Positions 7,835 through 16,436 are shown, counted from the stretch's first letter. The stretch: DNA of 47,876 bases from Pseudolysinimonas_A sp044239695 (GCF_044239695.1 NZ_JBIIAW010000011.1:1-47876); one strand, 5' to 3'. Translations and numbers: made by a program. Notes: generated from the letters alone by a model not told the origin.

Positions 7835-8886
7835 ACGCGTCGAAGACGAATACCTCCACCTCGTCGGCCGAGACGTCGCGGGAGCCGTTGAGCCAGCGCC
7901 TCGCCGGCGCATGGAGCCGCAACCAGTCGCTGGTTCCCACCCTCGCCTCCGTGGTGCTGCTCATCGGGATGCTCGGCTACGCCGAGATCGCCTACGGCCG
8001 CGTCTTCCATGCGGGCACGATCTCCAGCCTGCTGGTGAGCTTCGCGCCGACGGTGATCCTCGCGGTCGGGATGACGATCGTGATCATCTCCGGGGGCATC
8101 GACCTCTCCGTCGGCGCCGTGGTCGCCTTCACGTCGGTCGCCGGCGTGATGCTCATGAACATCGGGGTCGACGGTTGGCTCTCGATGCTGCTCATGATCG
8201 TGTTCGGCGCCGCCTTCGGGCTGATCTCGGGCGTCATGATCCAGTACTTCAACGTGCAGCCGTTCATCGCGACGCTGGCGATGATGTTCCTCGCCCGGGG
8301 GCTCGCCTCCATCCTGTCGACGACCCCGGTCGTGACGAGTGACGAGGCGCCGATCCTGCTGCTCGCCACCGACTGGAAGCTGATCGACGGGCCCAAGGTC
8401 AACGACTTCACGGTCACGCCGGGGCTGCTCATCGCCGCGCTGGTGGTGATCGGCGGCGTCTTCTTCATGCACCGCACCCGCACCGGCCGCACGGTCTATG
8501 CGATCGGCGGCAACGAGTCGTCGGCCCAGCTGATGGGCCTCTCCGTCGCCCGGTCGCGCGTCGGGATCTACGTGATCTCGGGCGCCCTGGCGGGTCTGGC
8601 CGCGATCGTCTACACCGCCGAGGTCAGCGGCAAGGCGCAGAACGTGACCGGCATCGGCTGGGAGCTGGATGCCATCGCCGCCGTGGTCATCGGCGGAACG
8701 CTGCTCACCGGCGGCTACGGCTACGTGCTCGGCTCGATCAGCGGCGTGTTCGTGATCGCGGCGCTGCGACTCATCATCACCAAAGACGGTCGGATCAGCC
8801 CCGAGTACCTGACGATCATCACCGGTGCCGTTCTTCTCGCCTTCGTGCTGTTGCAGCGCGCGCTGACCCGACGGAGGGCCAGTTGA
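7831..8886 (+). CDS. Sugar ABC transporter permease 2 (YjfF-like)
   Basis: The protein has 351 residues and is the second BPD_transp_2 permease of the importer. The GTG start overlaps the previous stop (GTGA), with GAAGGAG 9 bases upstream. The first 40 residues are a polar, Thr/Ser-rich cytosolic extension. The membrane part carries 'TIVIISGGIDLSVGAVVAF', 'NVQPFIATLAMMFLARGLAS', 'AIGGNESSAQLMGLSVARSR' and 'DAIAAVVIGGTLLTGGYGYV'. Having two different permeases behind one double ATPase is the YtfT/YjfF layout rather than the RbsC homodimer layout. Its stop overlaps the TTG start of araD, tying import to catabolism in one message. Confidence 0.92.
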   Translation: MNASKTNTSTSSAETSREPLSQRLAGAWSRNQSLVPTLASVVLLIGMLGYAEIAYGRVFHAGTISSLLVSFAPTVILAVGMTIVIISGGIDLSVGAVVAFTSVAGVMLMNIGVDGWLSMLLMIVFGAAFGLISGVMIQYFNVQPFIATLAMMFLARGLASILSTTPVVTSDEAPILLLATDWKLIDGPKVNDFTVTPGLLIAALVVIGGVFFMHRTRTGRTVYAIGGNESSAQLMGLSVARSRVGIYVISGALAGLAAIVYTAEVSGKAQNVTGIGWELDAIAAVVIGGTLLTGGYGYVLGSISGVFVIAALRLIITKDGRISPEYLTIITGAVLLAFVLLQRALTRRRAS

Positions 8887-9587
8887 CCCCGCCCGCTGAG
8901 AGCGAAGCCGCGATCGCGACGGTCCGCGCCGAGGTCGCCGCCCTGCACGGCGAGCTGGTGCGCTACGGGCTGGTGGTCTGGACCGGCGGCAACGTCTCCG
9001 GCCGCGTCCCCGGAACCGACTACTTCGTGATCAAGCCGTCGGGCGTCGCCTACGACGATCTGACGCCCGAGAACATGATCCTCTGCGACCTCGACGGCCG
9101 CGTCGTTCCCGGCTCGCTCGGCAGCGAGCGCAGCCCGTCGAGCGACACCGCGGCGCACGCCTACGTCTACCGGCAGATGCCCGAGGTGGGCGGCGTCGTG
9201 CACACGCACTCCACCTATGCGGTCGCCTGGGCCGCGCGCGGGGAGGAGATCCCCTGCGTCATCACCGGGATGGCCGACGAGTTCGGCGGGCCCATCCCGA
9301 TCGGACCGTTCGCGATCATCGGCGACGACTCGATCGGCCGCGGCATCGTCGAGACCCTGCGCGGCCACCGCTCACGGGCCGTGCTGATGCAGAACCACGG
9401 CCCGTTCACGATCGGCACGACGGCGAGGGATGCCGTGAAGGCCGCGGTGATGTGCGAGGACGCCGCCCGCACGGTGCACCTCGCACGGGAAGCCGGCCCG
9501 CTCATCCCGATCCCGCAGGACAGAATCGACTCGCTCTACCAGCGCTACCAGCACGTGTACGGCCAGGCCACGGACGACCGCCGATGA
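8883..9587 (+). CDS. araD: L-ribulose-5-phosphate 4-epimerase
   Basis: The protein has 234 residues, the normal length for AraD. It converts L-ribulose 5-phosphate to D-xylulose 5-phosphate, the last arabinose-specific step before the pentose phosphate pathway. Class-II aldolase/epimerase marks: 'GGNVSGR' (35-41), 'KPSGVAYDDL' (51-60), 'SSDTAAH' (86-92), zinc ligands His107 and His109 in 'VVHTHS', and the third His (172) in 'MQNHGPF'. The start is TTG, overlapping the permease stop. Upstream in-frame sequence belongs to the permease, so this start is the likely one. The stop overlaps the kinase start in ATGA. A generic fuculose-phosphate-aldolase-like reading is possible from the fold, but the araB and araA neighbours favour AraD. 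Confidence 0.9.
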   Translation: MTPPAESEAAIATVRAEVAALHGELVRYGLVVWTGGNVSGRVPGTDYFVIKPSGVAYDDLTPENMILCDLDGRVVPGSLGSERSPSSDTAAHAYVYRQMPEVGGVVHTHSTYAVAWAARGEEIPCVITGMADEFGGPIPIGPFAIIGDDSIGRGIVETLRGHRSRAVLMQNHGPFTIGTTARDAVKAAVMCEDAARTVHLAREAGPLIPIPQDRIDSLYQRYQHVYGQATDDRR

Positions 9588-11119
9588 ATGCGGCGCTCGG
9601 GATCGAACTCGGCTCGACCCGCATCAAGGCCTGCCTCGTGGATGCCGACGACCCGTCGGCGGTGCTCGCGACCGGGTCGTACGAGTGGGAGAACCAGCTG
9701 CTCGGCGGGGTCTGGACCTACGACCTGGCCGACGTCTGGACCGGGCTGCAGGCCGCCTACGCCGATCTCGTGCGGCAGCTCGGCGCGGCCCCGACCGAGC
9801 TCGCGGCGATCGGCGTCTCGGCGATGATGCACGGCTACCTCGCGTTCGACGCGGCCGGTGAGCTGCTCGTGCCGTTCCGCACCTGGCGCAACACCAGCAC
9901 CGGCGAGGCGGCGGCCGAGCTGACCGGGTTGTTCGGCGTCAACATCCCGTTGCGCTGGTCGATCGCCCACCTGCACCAGGCGACGCGCGACGCCGAGCAG
10001 CACGTCTCGTCGATCGCGTCGGTGACCACCCTCGCCGGGTACGTGCACGAGCGGTTGACCGGACGCCGGGTGCTCGGCATCGGGGATGCCTCGGGCATGT
10101 TCCCGATCGACGGCACCGACTACGACGCCGACTTCCTCGCCCGCTACGACCGTCTCGCTGTGCTGCACGCTCCGCTGAAGACGCTGCTGCCGGAGGTGCT
10201 CGTCGCGGGAGAACCGGCCGGCGAACTGACCGTCGCGGGAGCCGCGCTGCTCGACCCCTCCGGCACGCTGAAGCCGGGTGCGGTGTTCTGCCCGCCGGAG
10301 GGTGACGCGGGCACCGGGATGGTCGCCACGAACGCGGTCGCCCCGCGGACGGGCAACGTGAGCGCCGGCACGAGCATCTTCGCGATGGTCGTGCTCGAGC
10401 GGCCCCTACAGCACGTGCACCACGAACTCGACGTCGTGACGACGCCGTCGGGCGACCCGGTCGCGATGGTGCACTGCAACAACGGCGCGAGCGAACTCGC
10501 TGCCTGGGTCGGCATGTTCCAGCGCTTCGCCGAGGCCGCGGGCGTGCCGCTCGATGTCGACGCGACCTACGACGTGCTGTTCCGCGAAGCGCTCGACGGC
10601 GCCCCGGATGCCGGCGGGCTGCTCGCCTACAACCACCTCGCGGGCGAGCCGATCGCCGGGCTGCCCGAGGGGCGTCCGCTCTTCGTGCGCACCCCCGACA
10701 GTCGGCTCACGCTCGCGAACGCGATGCGGGCCCACCTCTACGGCGTCTTCGGCACCCTCGCCCTCGGTATGAGGGTGCTCGCCGACGAGAACGTCGCGCT
10801 CGATCGGATGTCGGCGCACGGCGGCATGTTCCGCACGGCGGGGGTCGCGCAGCGCTTCCTCGCCGCGGCGCTCGACGCGCCGGTCGAGGTCGCCGAGAGC
10901 GCCTCGGAGGGCGGAGCCTGGGGCGTCGCGGTGCTCGCCGCGTTCACCGCCTCCGGGTCGGGAACCGATCTCGCCGCTTACCTCCGCGACCGCGTGTTCA
11001 CCACGACCGGGTCGCGCACCGTGCTGCCCGGCGTCGACGACGTCGCCGGTTTCACCGCCTACCTCGATCGCTACCGCGCCGGCCTCGCCGTCGAGCTCGC
11101 CGCCGTCGCCGCCCTCTGA
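9584..11119 (+). CDS. araB: FGGY-family kinase, probable L-ribulokinase
   Basis: The protein has 511 residues with an FGGY carbohydrate kinase fold. The N-terminal phosphate-binding stretch is 'GIELGSTRIKACLVD' (residues 5-19), followed by 'GVSAMMHGYLAFD', then 'TGNVSAGTSIFAMVV' and a C-terminal 'GAWGVAVLAAF'. Between araD and araA it should phosphorylate L-ribulose. It is some 50 residues shorter than the E. coli AraB type and does not look like its close relative. It may be one of the non-orthologous ribulokinases, such as the AraK type described in clostridia. The start overlaps the araD stop and has little Shine-Dalgarno sequence of its own, so translation is probably coupled. Gene symbol is by context. 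Confidence 0.8.
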   Translation: MNAALGIELGSTRIKACLVDADDPSAVLATGSYEWENQLLGGVWTYDLADVWTGLQAAYADLVRQLGAAPTELAAIGVSAMMHGYLAFDAAGELLVPFRTWRNTSTGEAAAELTGLFGVNIPLRWSIAHLHQATRDAEQHVSSIASVTTLAGYVHERLTGRRVLGIGDASGMFPIDGTDYDADFLARYDRLAVLHAPLKTLLPEVLVAGEPAGELTVAGAALLDPSGTLKPGAVFCPPEGDAGTGMVATNAVAPRTGNVSAGTSIFAMVVLERPLQHVHHELDVVTTPSGDPVAMVHCNNGASELAAWVGMFQRFAEAAGVPLDVDATYDVLFREALDGAPDAGGLLAYNHLAGEPIAGLPEGRPLFVRTPDSRLTLANAMRAHLYGVFGTLALGMRVLADENVALDRMSAHGGMFRTAGVAQRFLAAALDAPVEVAESASEGGAWGVAVLAAFTASGSGTDLAAYLRDRVFTTTGSRTVLPGVDDVAGFTAYLDRYRAGLAVELAAVAAL

Positions 11120-11145
11120 CCCCGTCCTTTCCGAAAGCAGAAGCC

Positions 11146-12666
11146 ATGTCCCGCAGCATCGTCCCCGACCTCTCCACGAAGGTCGTCTGGTTCCTCACCG
11201 GCAGCCAGGGCCTCTATGGCGAGGAGACCCTGCGCCAGGTCGCGACCCAGTCGCAGGCCGTCGCGACGGGCCTCGCCGAGTCGGCCGACATCCCGGTCAC
11301 CGTCGTCTGGAAGCCCGTGCTCACCGACAGCGACGCGATCCGTCGGGTGATGCTCGACGCGAACGCCGACGACGACGTCATCGGGGTGATCGCCTGGATG
11401 CACACCTTCAGCCCCGCGAAGATGTGGATCGCCGGGCTCGACGCGCTCGCGAAGCCGCTGCTGCACCTGCATACGCAGGCGAACGTCGACCTGCCCTGGG
11501 GCGAGATCGACTTCGACTTCATGAACCTCAACCAGGCCGCGCACGGCGACCGCGAGTTCGGGTACATCGAGACCCGTCTCGGCATCCCGCGCACGACCGT
11601 GGTGGGGCATGTCTCAGATCCTTCGGTCACCGCGCGCGTGGGCACGTGGAGCCGGGCCGCCGCCGGCCGCGCCGCCACCCGCGGCATGCGCGTGGCCCGT
11701 TTCGGCGACAACATGCGCTACGTCGCGGTGACCGAAGGCGACAAGACCGAGGCGGAGATCCGGCTCGGCGTGCAGATCAACACCTGGCCGGTGAACGAGC
11801 TCGTGGATGCCGTGGCCGCCGTCTCCGACAGCGAGGTGGATGCTCTCGTCGCCGAGTACCTCTCCTCCTACGACGTCGTGCCCGCGTTGCTCGTCGACGG
11901 TGCGCGCCACTCGTCTCTGCGGGACGCGGCACGGATCGAGGCCGCGCTGCGCCGGTTCCTCGAAGACGGAGGCTTCACGGCCTTCACCGACTCCTTCGAA
12001 GACCTCGGCGAGCTGCGCCAGTTGCCCGGGCTCGCCGTGCAGCGCCTGATGGCCGACGGCTACGGCTTCGGCGCCGAAGGCGACTGGAAGACCGCCGTGC
12101 TCGTGCGCACGGCCGCGGTCATGGGCGCGGGCCTGCCGGGCGGCGCCTCCCTCATGGAGGACTACACCTACCACCTGGAGCCCGGGAACGAGGTCATCCT
12201 CGGCGCCCACATGCTCGAGGTGTCGCCGTCGCTCACCACCGCGAAGCCGCGCCTCGAGATCCACCCGCTCGGCATCGGCGGCAAGGACGACCCGGTGCGG
12301 CTGGTCTTCACGGCCGACCCGGGCCCAGCCCTCGTCGTCGCGCTCAGCGACATGCGGGAGCGCTTCCGCCTCGTCGCGAACGTCGTCGACAACGTGCCGC
12401 TGCCCGCGCCGATGCCGAAGCTGCCGGTGGGTCACGCGGTGTGGAAGCCGCGCCCTGACTTCCGCACCTCGGCAACGGCGTGGCTGCACGCCGGCGCCGC
12501 GCACCACACCGTCATGACGACGCAGGTCGGGGTCGAGGTGTTCCGCGACTTCGCCAAGATGTCGGGCGTGGAGCTGTTGGTGATCGACGAGAATACGACA
12601 TCCCTCGAGTTCGATCGCGAGCTGCGCTGGAACGCGGCGTACTACCGGCTGGCGCAGGGTCTCTAG
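11146..12666 (+). CDS. araA: L-arabinose isomerase
   Basis: The protein has 506 residues, matching the family length of about 500. It interconverts L-arabinose and L-ribulose using Mn2+. The four metal/catalytic residues known from E. coli are visible: Glu311 in 'GAEGDWK', Glu338 in 'MEDYTYH', His355 in 'GAHMLE', and a His in the pair 453-454 of 'AAHHTV'. The N-terminus 'VWFLTGSQGLYGEETL' (residues 14-29) is typical. A GAAAGCAG sequence precedes the ATG, and the gene starts 26 bases after araB, as the last gene of the arabinose operon. Nothing suggests damage. No strong terminator was seen in the 32 bases before the next gene, so readthrough into the DUF2277 gene is possible. Confidence 0.97.
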   Translation: MSRSIVPDLSTKVVWFLTGSQGLYGEETLRQVATQSQAVATGLAESADIPVTVVWKPVLTDSDAIRRVMLDANADDDVIGVIAWMHTFSPAKMWIAGLDALAKPLLHLHTQANVDLPWGEIDFDFMNLNQAAHGDREFGYIETRLGIPRTTVVGHVSDPSVTARVGTWSRAAAGRAATRGMRVARFGDNMRYVAVTEGDKTEAEIRLGVQINTWPVNELVDAVAAVSDSEVDALVAEYLSSYDVVPALLVDGARHSSLRDAARIEAALRRFLEDGGFTAFTDSFEDLGELRQLPGLAVQRLMADGYGFGAEGDWKTAVLVRTAAVMGAGLPGGASLMEDYTYHLEPGNEVILGAHMLEVSPSLTTAKPRLEIHPLGIGGKDDPVRLVFTADPGPALVVALSDMRERFRLVANVVDNVPLPAPMPKLPVGHAVWKPRPDFRTSATAWLHAGAAHHTVMTTQVGVEVFRDFAKMSGVELLVIDENTTSLEFDRELRWNAAYYRLAQGL

Positions 12667-12698
12667 AGCGCTCGGAGGCGGCGAGCTATCCTCGCCGC

Positions 12699-12995
12699 AT
12701 GTGCCGCAACATCCGCGTGCTCCACAACTTCCAGCCACCGACGACCGACGACGAGGTGCGCGAAGCCGCGCTGCAGTTCGTGCGGAAGGTCAGCGGGTCG
12801 ACGCATCCGTCGCGGGCGAACACCGCGGCGTTCGATCGTGCCATCGACGAGATCGCGGAGGCGACCCGCCGGTTGCTCGACGGCCTCGTGACGCACGCAC
12901 CGCCGAAGACCCGCGAGGCGGAGGCGATCAAGGGGCGCGCGCGGCACGAGAAGCGGATGGAGCGCGAGGTGCGCATCCGCACCGCGTCCGCCTGA
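12699..12995 (+). CDS. DUF2277 family protein
   Basis: This 98-residue protein has the DUF2277 signature: the start 'MCRNIRVLHNFQPP', a middle 'EAALQFVRKVSGSTHPS', and 'AIDEIAEATRRLLDGL'. It ends in a highly charged Arg/Lys/Glu helix. The family is widespread in actinobacteria and proteobacteria and has no known function. It is cytosolic and mostly helical. The ATG at 12699 was chosen because the family begins with MCRNI. Only a weak GGAGG (12674-12678) lies upstream, at an unfavourable distance. It is transcribed in the same direction as araA and followed by a symmetrical terminator. Confidence 0.85.
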   Translation: MCRNIRVLHNFQPPTTDDEVREAALQFVRKVSGSTHPSRANTAAFDRAIDEIAEATRRLLDGLVTHAPPKTREAEAIKGRARHEKRMEREVRIRTASA

Positions 12996-13012
12996 CCGCG
13001 CACACACGGGAG

Positions 13013-13046
13013 CCGGCCCCGGCGATCGACGGATCACCGGGGCCGG
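13013..13046. terminator. Bidirectional terminator between convergent genes
   Basis: CCGGCCCCGGCGATC (13013-13027) pairs with GATCACCGGGGCCGG (13032-13046) around a GACG loop: 15 pairs with one C-A mismatch. It lies between the DUF2277 stop and the stop of the minus-strand binding protein, so it can end transcripts from both sides. Confidence 0.8.
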
Positions 13047-13053
13047 TCGCCAT

Positions 13054-14307
13054 TCAGTACTCGCCGGTGGGACCGTAGCCCGTGCCGTTGTACTTCACGA
13101 GGCCGAGGCCGTCGATCGCCGGCTTGTCACCGCGGGTCGTGTTGATCGTGACGCCGTCGAGCAGAAGCGGGGCCTGGTAATCCTCGATCGACTTCAGCGC
13201 CGCCATGAAGGAATCACGGTTCGGCTCCTCCATCGCCTGGAAGGCCTGATCGAGCACGGCCCCGGCGACCCATCCCCACGCGCACTGCGGCGTGAAGGTC
13301 GTCGTGATCGTCGTCCCGTACTCGTCGAATGCGGCGTTGTAGGCGATGACGTCCTCGTCCTCCGCGAAGACCGGTGACGCCGGCACCTTCGAGATCGCGG
13401 TCGTGTAGATCGCCGGATAGGCGGAGCCGTTGCCGGGCTCGACGACGGTCGCCGGGGTAGCGCTGTTCGAGGGCAGGAAGATCCGCGGGAGCCAGCCGAG
13501 CGACTGGGCCTTGGTCAGCACGCCGACCTGGAGAGGCGTCACGGAGACCGCGCTGATCAGGATGTCGGCATCCGTCGCCGCGAGCTGCGTGACCTGGCTG
13601 TCGAGCGTGGTGTCGGTCGGTTCGTAGGTGGTGGCGTCGAGGATCGTGACGTCGCTCCCCTCGACCGCATCGGTGAAGCCGTCGGCGTAGTCCTGCCCGT
13701 AGTCGTCGTTCTGCGACAGGATGGCAACGGTGATCTGCTCGCCGGTCGCCACCAGGAACTCGCCGAACGTGAAGGCCTCGTCGTAGTAGGTCGGCAGCAG
13801 ACCGAAGGTCCAGGGGTTCGCCTCCTGGTCGGACGAGAACGCGCTCGCTCCGGTCTGCAGGAGAACCTGCGGAACCTCCTCGCTGTTCGCGATGGGCACG
13901 ATCGCGGCGTTGGTCGGAGTGCCGAGGGCGCCGACGTAGGCGAAGATGCCGTCGCCGACGAGCTGGTTGAAGTTGCTCACCGTCTTCGCCGGGTCGTAGG
14001 CGTCGTCGAGGTAGGAGAGCTCGACGGTGCGGGTCAGACCATCACCGAACTCGAATCCTCCGTCGGCGTTCTTCGCCTCGAGGTAGGCATAGAGTCCGGC
14101 GATGCTGCACGAGCCCACCCCGGCCGCGGGCCCGCTGAGCGGACCGCTGATCCCGATGCTCACCGAGTCGTCGGTGATGCCCGGGCTGGTCGCGCTCTCG
14201 ACGCCTTCGTCGGCGTCGCCCCGGGAGCATCCCGAGATCAGCAGGGCGGTCACCGCGAGCAGAGCGACGGCACCTCCGGTGCGGGTGTGGTGTCGGAAGT
14301 TCATCAT
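13054..14307 (-). CDS. Orphan ABC substrate-binding lipoprotein, branched-chain amino acid type
   Basis: The protein has 417 residues. It has a lipoprotein signal peptide with lipobox LISGC (Cys27). The mature part is a Peripla_BP_6 (LivJ/AmiC-like) fold: 'VSIGISGPLSGPAAGVG' near residues 49-65, 'SYLDDAYDPAKTVSNFNQLV', 'ILSQNDDYGQDYADGFTDAV' and 'ADILISAVSVTPLQVGVL'. Such proteins bind amino acids, amides, urea or aromatic acids outside the cell. No permease or ATPase gene lies next to it, so it must work with distant transporter parts, or as a sensor. Its neighbours on the same strand are a flavin reductase and a flavin monooxygenase, suggesting that the ligand is their substrate. The ATG pair at the start follows GAAAGAGG. 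The sister protein at 4054 is a different family. Confidence 0.88.
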   Translation of the reverse strand: MMNFRHHTRTGGAVALLAVTALLISGCSRGDADEGVESATSPGITDDSVSIGISGPLSGPAAGVGSCSIAGLYAYLEAKNADGGFEFGDGLTRTVELSYLDDAYDPAKTVSNFNQLVGDGIFAYVGALGTPTNAAIVPIANSEEVPQVLLQTGASAFSSDQEANPWTFGLLPTYYDEAFTFGEFLVATGEQITVAILSQNDDYGQDYADGFTDAVEGSDVTILDATTYEPTDTTLDSQVTQLAATDADILISAVSVTPLQVGVLTKAQSLGWLPRIFLPSNSATPATVVEPGNGSAYPAIYTTAISKVPASPVFAEDEDVIAYNAAFDEYGTTITTTFTPQCAWGWVAGAVLDQAFQAMEEPNRDSFMAALKSIEDYQAPLLLDGVTINTTRGDKPAIDGLGLVKYNGTGYGPTGEY

Positions 14308-14379
14308 TGAGCCTCTTTCCGTGTGCGTGATTGTTTCTGTTGCCCCCGGAGGAATCCACGACCCCGCCGGGTGGTATGG

Positions 14380-14958
14380 TCACTCCGCTCGGGAGTGATC
14401 CCCGATGCGATGCCACGTGCGGTTGAGATAGACCAGGCCGTCGCGGGACGGCAGGTCGTCCGCAGCATCGGCGCTGACGCTCGACTGGATCCCCTGCGCG
14501 ACGATCACCGTCGAGCCGCCGGCATCCATGCGGTTGAGGATGCGAGCGCGGATCCACGACCGCGCCCGCGGGAAGTACGGCTCGCCGGTCACGAGACGCG
14601 CCCACTGGGACCGGTCGGCGAACCTGTCGACGCCGCGCGCCGATCCGAGTTTCGCGAGGTCGAGACTGTCGGCGTCGAGAAGGTGCACGACGATCGTGTC
14701 CGCTTCCCGAAGGGTGGGCGAGCTCGAGGACCTCGACGACGCCGAGAACATCAGAAGCGCGGGGTCGTCGTTGACGGCCGACACCGAGCTCGCGGTGAGC
14801 GCGACGGGTCCTCGGCCGGCGTCGGCGGTGATCAGCGACACCCCGAGCGGGTAGTAGCGGAAGGCCGCCTTGAAGTCCTCGGAGCTCAGCTGCCCGAAGC
14901 GGTGTTCGGCGTGGCGGTGAACCCACTGCTCGGCGCGGGCGGGCGACGAGACGCTCAT
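14380..14958 (-). CDS. Flavin reductase (NADH:FMN/FAD), partner of the monooxygenase
   Basis: The protein has 192 residues with a flavin reductase-like domain (PF01613 type). 'FRYYPLGVSLITADAGRGPVAL' opens the fold, then 'TASSVSAVNDDPALLMFSAS'. It ends with 'DGLVYLNRTWHRIGDH', the conserved C-terminal aromatic/His segment. It would reduce free flavin for a two-component oxygenase. The ATG at 14958 is chosen because AAAGAGAGA lies just upstream; a longer reading would run through the hairpin at 15001-15040 and has no family match. The monooxygenase lies directly upstream on the same strand, with that hairpin between them. The order monooxygenase, reductase, binding protein suggests a substrate-specific operon. 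Confidence 0.85.
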   Translation of the reverse strand: MSVSSPARAEQWVHRHAEHRFGQLSSEDFKAAFRYYPLGVSLITADAGRGPVALTASSVSAVNDDPALLMFSASSRSSSSPTLREADTIVVHLLDADSLDLAKLGSARGVDRFADRSQWARLVTGEPYFPRARSWIRARILNRMDAGGSTVIVAQGIQSSVSADAADDLPSRDGLVYLNRTWHRIGDHSRAE

Positions 14959-15000
14959 ATCGGTCTCTCTTTCGAATGGATCGAGTTGGAAGAAGGGAAA

Positions 15001-15040
15001 GGGCTCCGCTCCCGGCACCTGTGGGTCAGGAGCGGAGCCC
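15001..15040 (-). terminator. 12-base-pair hairpin between monooxygenase and reductase genes
   Basis: GGGCTCCGCTCC (15001-15012) and GGAGCGGAGCCC (15029-15040) are perfect complements around a 16-base loop. On the minus strand the stem is followed by TTTCCCTTCTTCC, a pyrimidine-rich tail. It lies 40 bases after the monooxygenase stop. It may be a partial terminator or a message-stabilising end that lowers reductase output. Confidence 0.7.
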
Positions 15041-15080
15041 GTGGGATCGCCCACCGAGAAGTCGCGATCCCGGCTCGGGA

Positions 15081-16301
15081 CTATTTGCCGGTCGCCGACG
15101 CCAGGAACTTGACCGCCGCCTGCCGCCAGTTGACCGTGACGTGGTGGGACACCATCTCGACGTCGCGCTTCGCGCGAGAGACCGGGTGCTCGGGGAATCC
15201 GGCTTTGGCCCCGACGAGCGAGTAGATCTTCGACACCGACCTCAGGGCGACGCGCGCGACGAGGGCGTTGTCACGCTGTTCCAGGGCGATCGTGTCCGCC
15301 GACGGCAGTTCGTGACGAGCCGAGCGCAGGCCCGCGTCGTAGCTGCGCCGCTCGATCAGCAGCCGCGCCATCTGCAGGTCGCCTTCGGCTTCGGTGAACT
15401 CGCTCGCGACGTAGTCCTGGTCGGTGAGGCTGATCGTGCCGCCCAGCGCGTTGGCGACGCGCGTGGTGGTCGCCGCCGTCTCGGCGAAGTGCTCCGCCGC
15501 CCCGAGCGCGGCACCGAGTCCGACCGATGCGAACGGGAACCGCGAATGCGACGGCCAATTCGCCCACATCGCGTGGAACGTCGGGTGGAGCTCGCGCCGC
15601 TCGGCGATCTTCGACACGGTGTCGGCGGTCGCCTGGATGCGGTGGTCCGGAACGAACACGTCCTCGACGGACATCGTGCGGCTGCCGGTGCCCCGGAGTC
15701 CGGTCGGCGTCCAGTCGTCGATCGTGCGGGTTTCCTCGCGCGGGACGAGGAACATGTGCCCCTCGCCGTCGTCGCCGACGGGCGCATTGAAGATGAGCCA
15801 TTCGGAGAAGTCCGAGCCGCTGCAGAAGCCCCACTTGCCGGTGAGACGGTAGCCGCCCGGCACCTTGACGGTCGTCGCCTTCGGGTTGAGATTCGTGTTT
15901 CCGGCGAGGGTGGCATAGGTGTCGACGCCCCAGATCTCGTCCTGGACCTCCTCGGGGTAGGCGAGGATCGCCATGTTGTCCGAGCTGAGGATCGAGAACA
16001 CCCACGCGGTCGACGCGCAGCCGCGAGCGAGAGTCATCGCGATCTTCGCGTGGTCGTGCTCGGTGAGTTCGAGGCCGCCGTACTTCTTCGGCTTGAGGAC
16101 GTGGAACAGGCCCGCCTCCTGCAGGAGCCGGTACGTTTCCCGGGAGATCGCCCGTTCGCGGTCGACCTCGACCGCCCTCTCGCGCAGGATCGGAATCAGC
16201 GCTTCGGCGCGGGCGTGAATATCCGCCGCCGACGTCGAGGGGTCGGGCGGAGCCAGGGTGCCGACGTTGGAGTCGATCGCGGTGTCGGTCGGGCTGTTCA
16301 T
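15081..16301 (-). CDS. Flavin-dependent monooxygenase with acyl-CoA dehydrogenase fold (HsaA/HpaB-like)
   Basis: The protein has 406 residues and matches the group D flavin monooxygenases (HsaA, C2 of 4-hydroxyphenylacetate hydroxylase, DszC-like), not true acyl-CoA dehydrogenases. Visible: 'GLFHVLKPKKYGGLEL', 'GCASTAWVFSILSSDNMAILAYP', 'GYRLTGKWGFCSGSDFSEWL', 'DDWTPTGLRGTGSRTMSVEDVFVP' and a C-terminal 'KAGFPEHPVSRAKRDVEMVSHH' region. These enzymes use reduced flavin from a separate reductase to hydroxylate an aromatic or related substrate, and a reductase gene follows. The ATG at 16301 follows GGGAGCACC; the 26 residues upstream do not fit the family. A LysR gene is divergent. The substrate is unknown; phenol, indole or sulfur heterocycles are all possible. 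Confidence 0.85.
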   Translation of the reverse strand: MNSPTDTAIDSNVGTLAPPDPSTSAADIHARAEALIPILRERAVEVDRERAISRETYRLLQEAGLFHVLKPKKYGGLELTEHDHAKIAMTLARGCASTAWVFSILSSDNMAILAYPEEVQDEIWGVDTYATLAGNTNLNPKATTVKVPGGYRLTGKWGFCSGSDFSEWLIFNAPVGDDGEGHMFLVPREETRTIDDWTPTGLRGTGSRTMSVEDVFVPDHRIQATADTVSKIAERRELHPTFHAMWANWPSHSRFPFASVGLGAALGAAEHFAETAATTTRVANALGGTISLTDQDYVASEFTEAEGDLQMARLLIERRSYDAGLRSARHELPSADTIALEQRDNALVARVALRSVSKIYSLVGAKAGFPEHPVSRAKRDVEMVSHHVTVNWRQAAVKFLASATGK

Positions 16302-16349
16302 GGTGCTCCCTTCGCGGCCCACGTTGGCCGCCCATGGCTTAGTCTTCAA

Positions 16350-16371
16350 TTCGACCGGTAGCACCGTCAAA
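16350..16371. promoter_or_regulatory. Candidate LysR-type binding site between divergent genes
   Basis: TTCGAC-N10-GTCAAA is an imperfect 22-base dyad in the 135-base gap between the monooxygenase and the LysR gene. It contains a T-N11-A pair (16351 and 16363) as in LysR sites. Its central position fits control of both genes. Confidence 0.45.
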
Positions 16372-16436
16372 CAGAACAATCCGACCTATATCCACGATTC
16401 CGCAGTGGTTCGAGCGACGACGCCCGAGGAGCACCG

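Noticed and set aside
15081..16301. True acyl-CoA dehydrogenase in beta-oxidation
   Set aside because: The sequence resembles reduced-flavin monooxygenases and a flavin reductase gene follows; no other beta-oxidation gene is adjacent.
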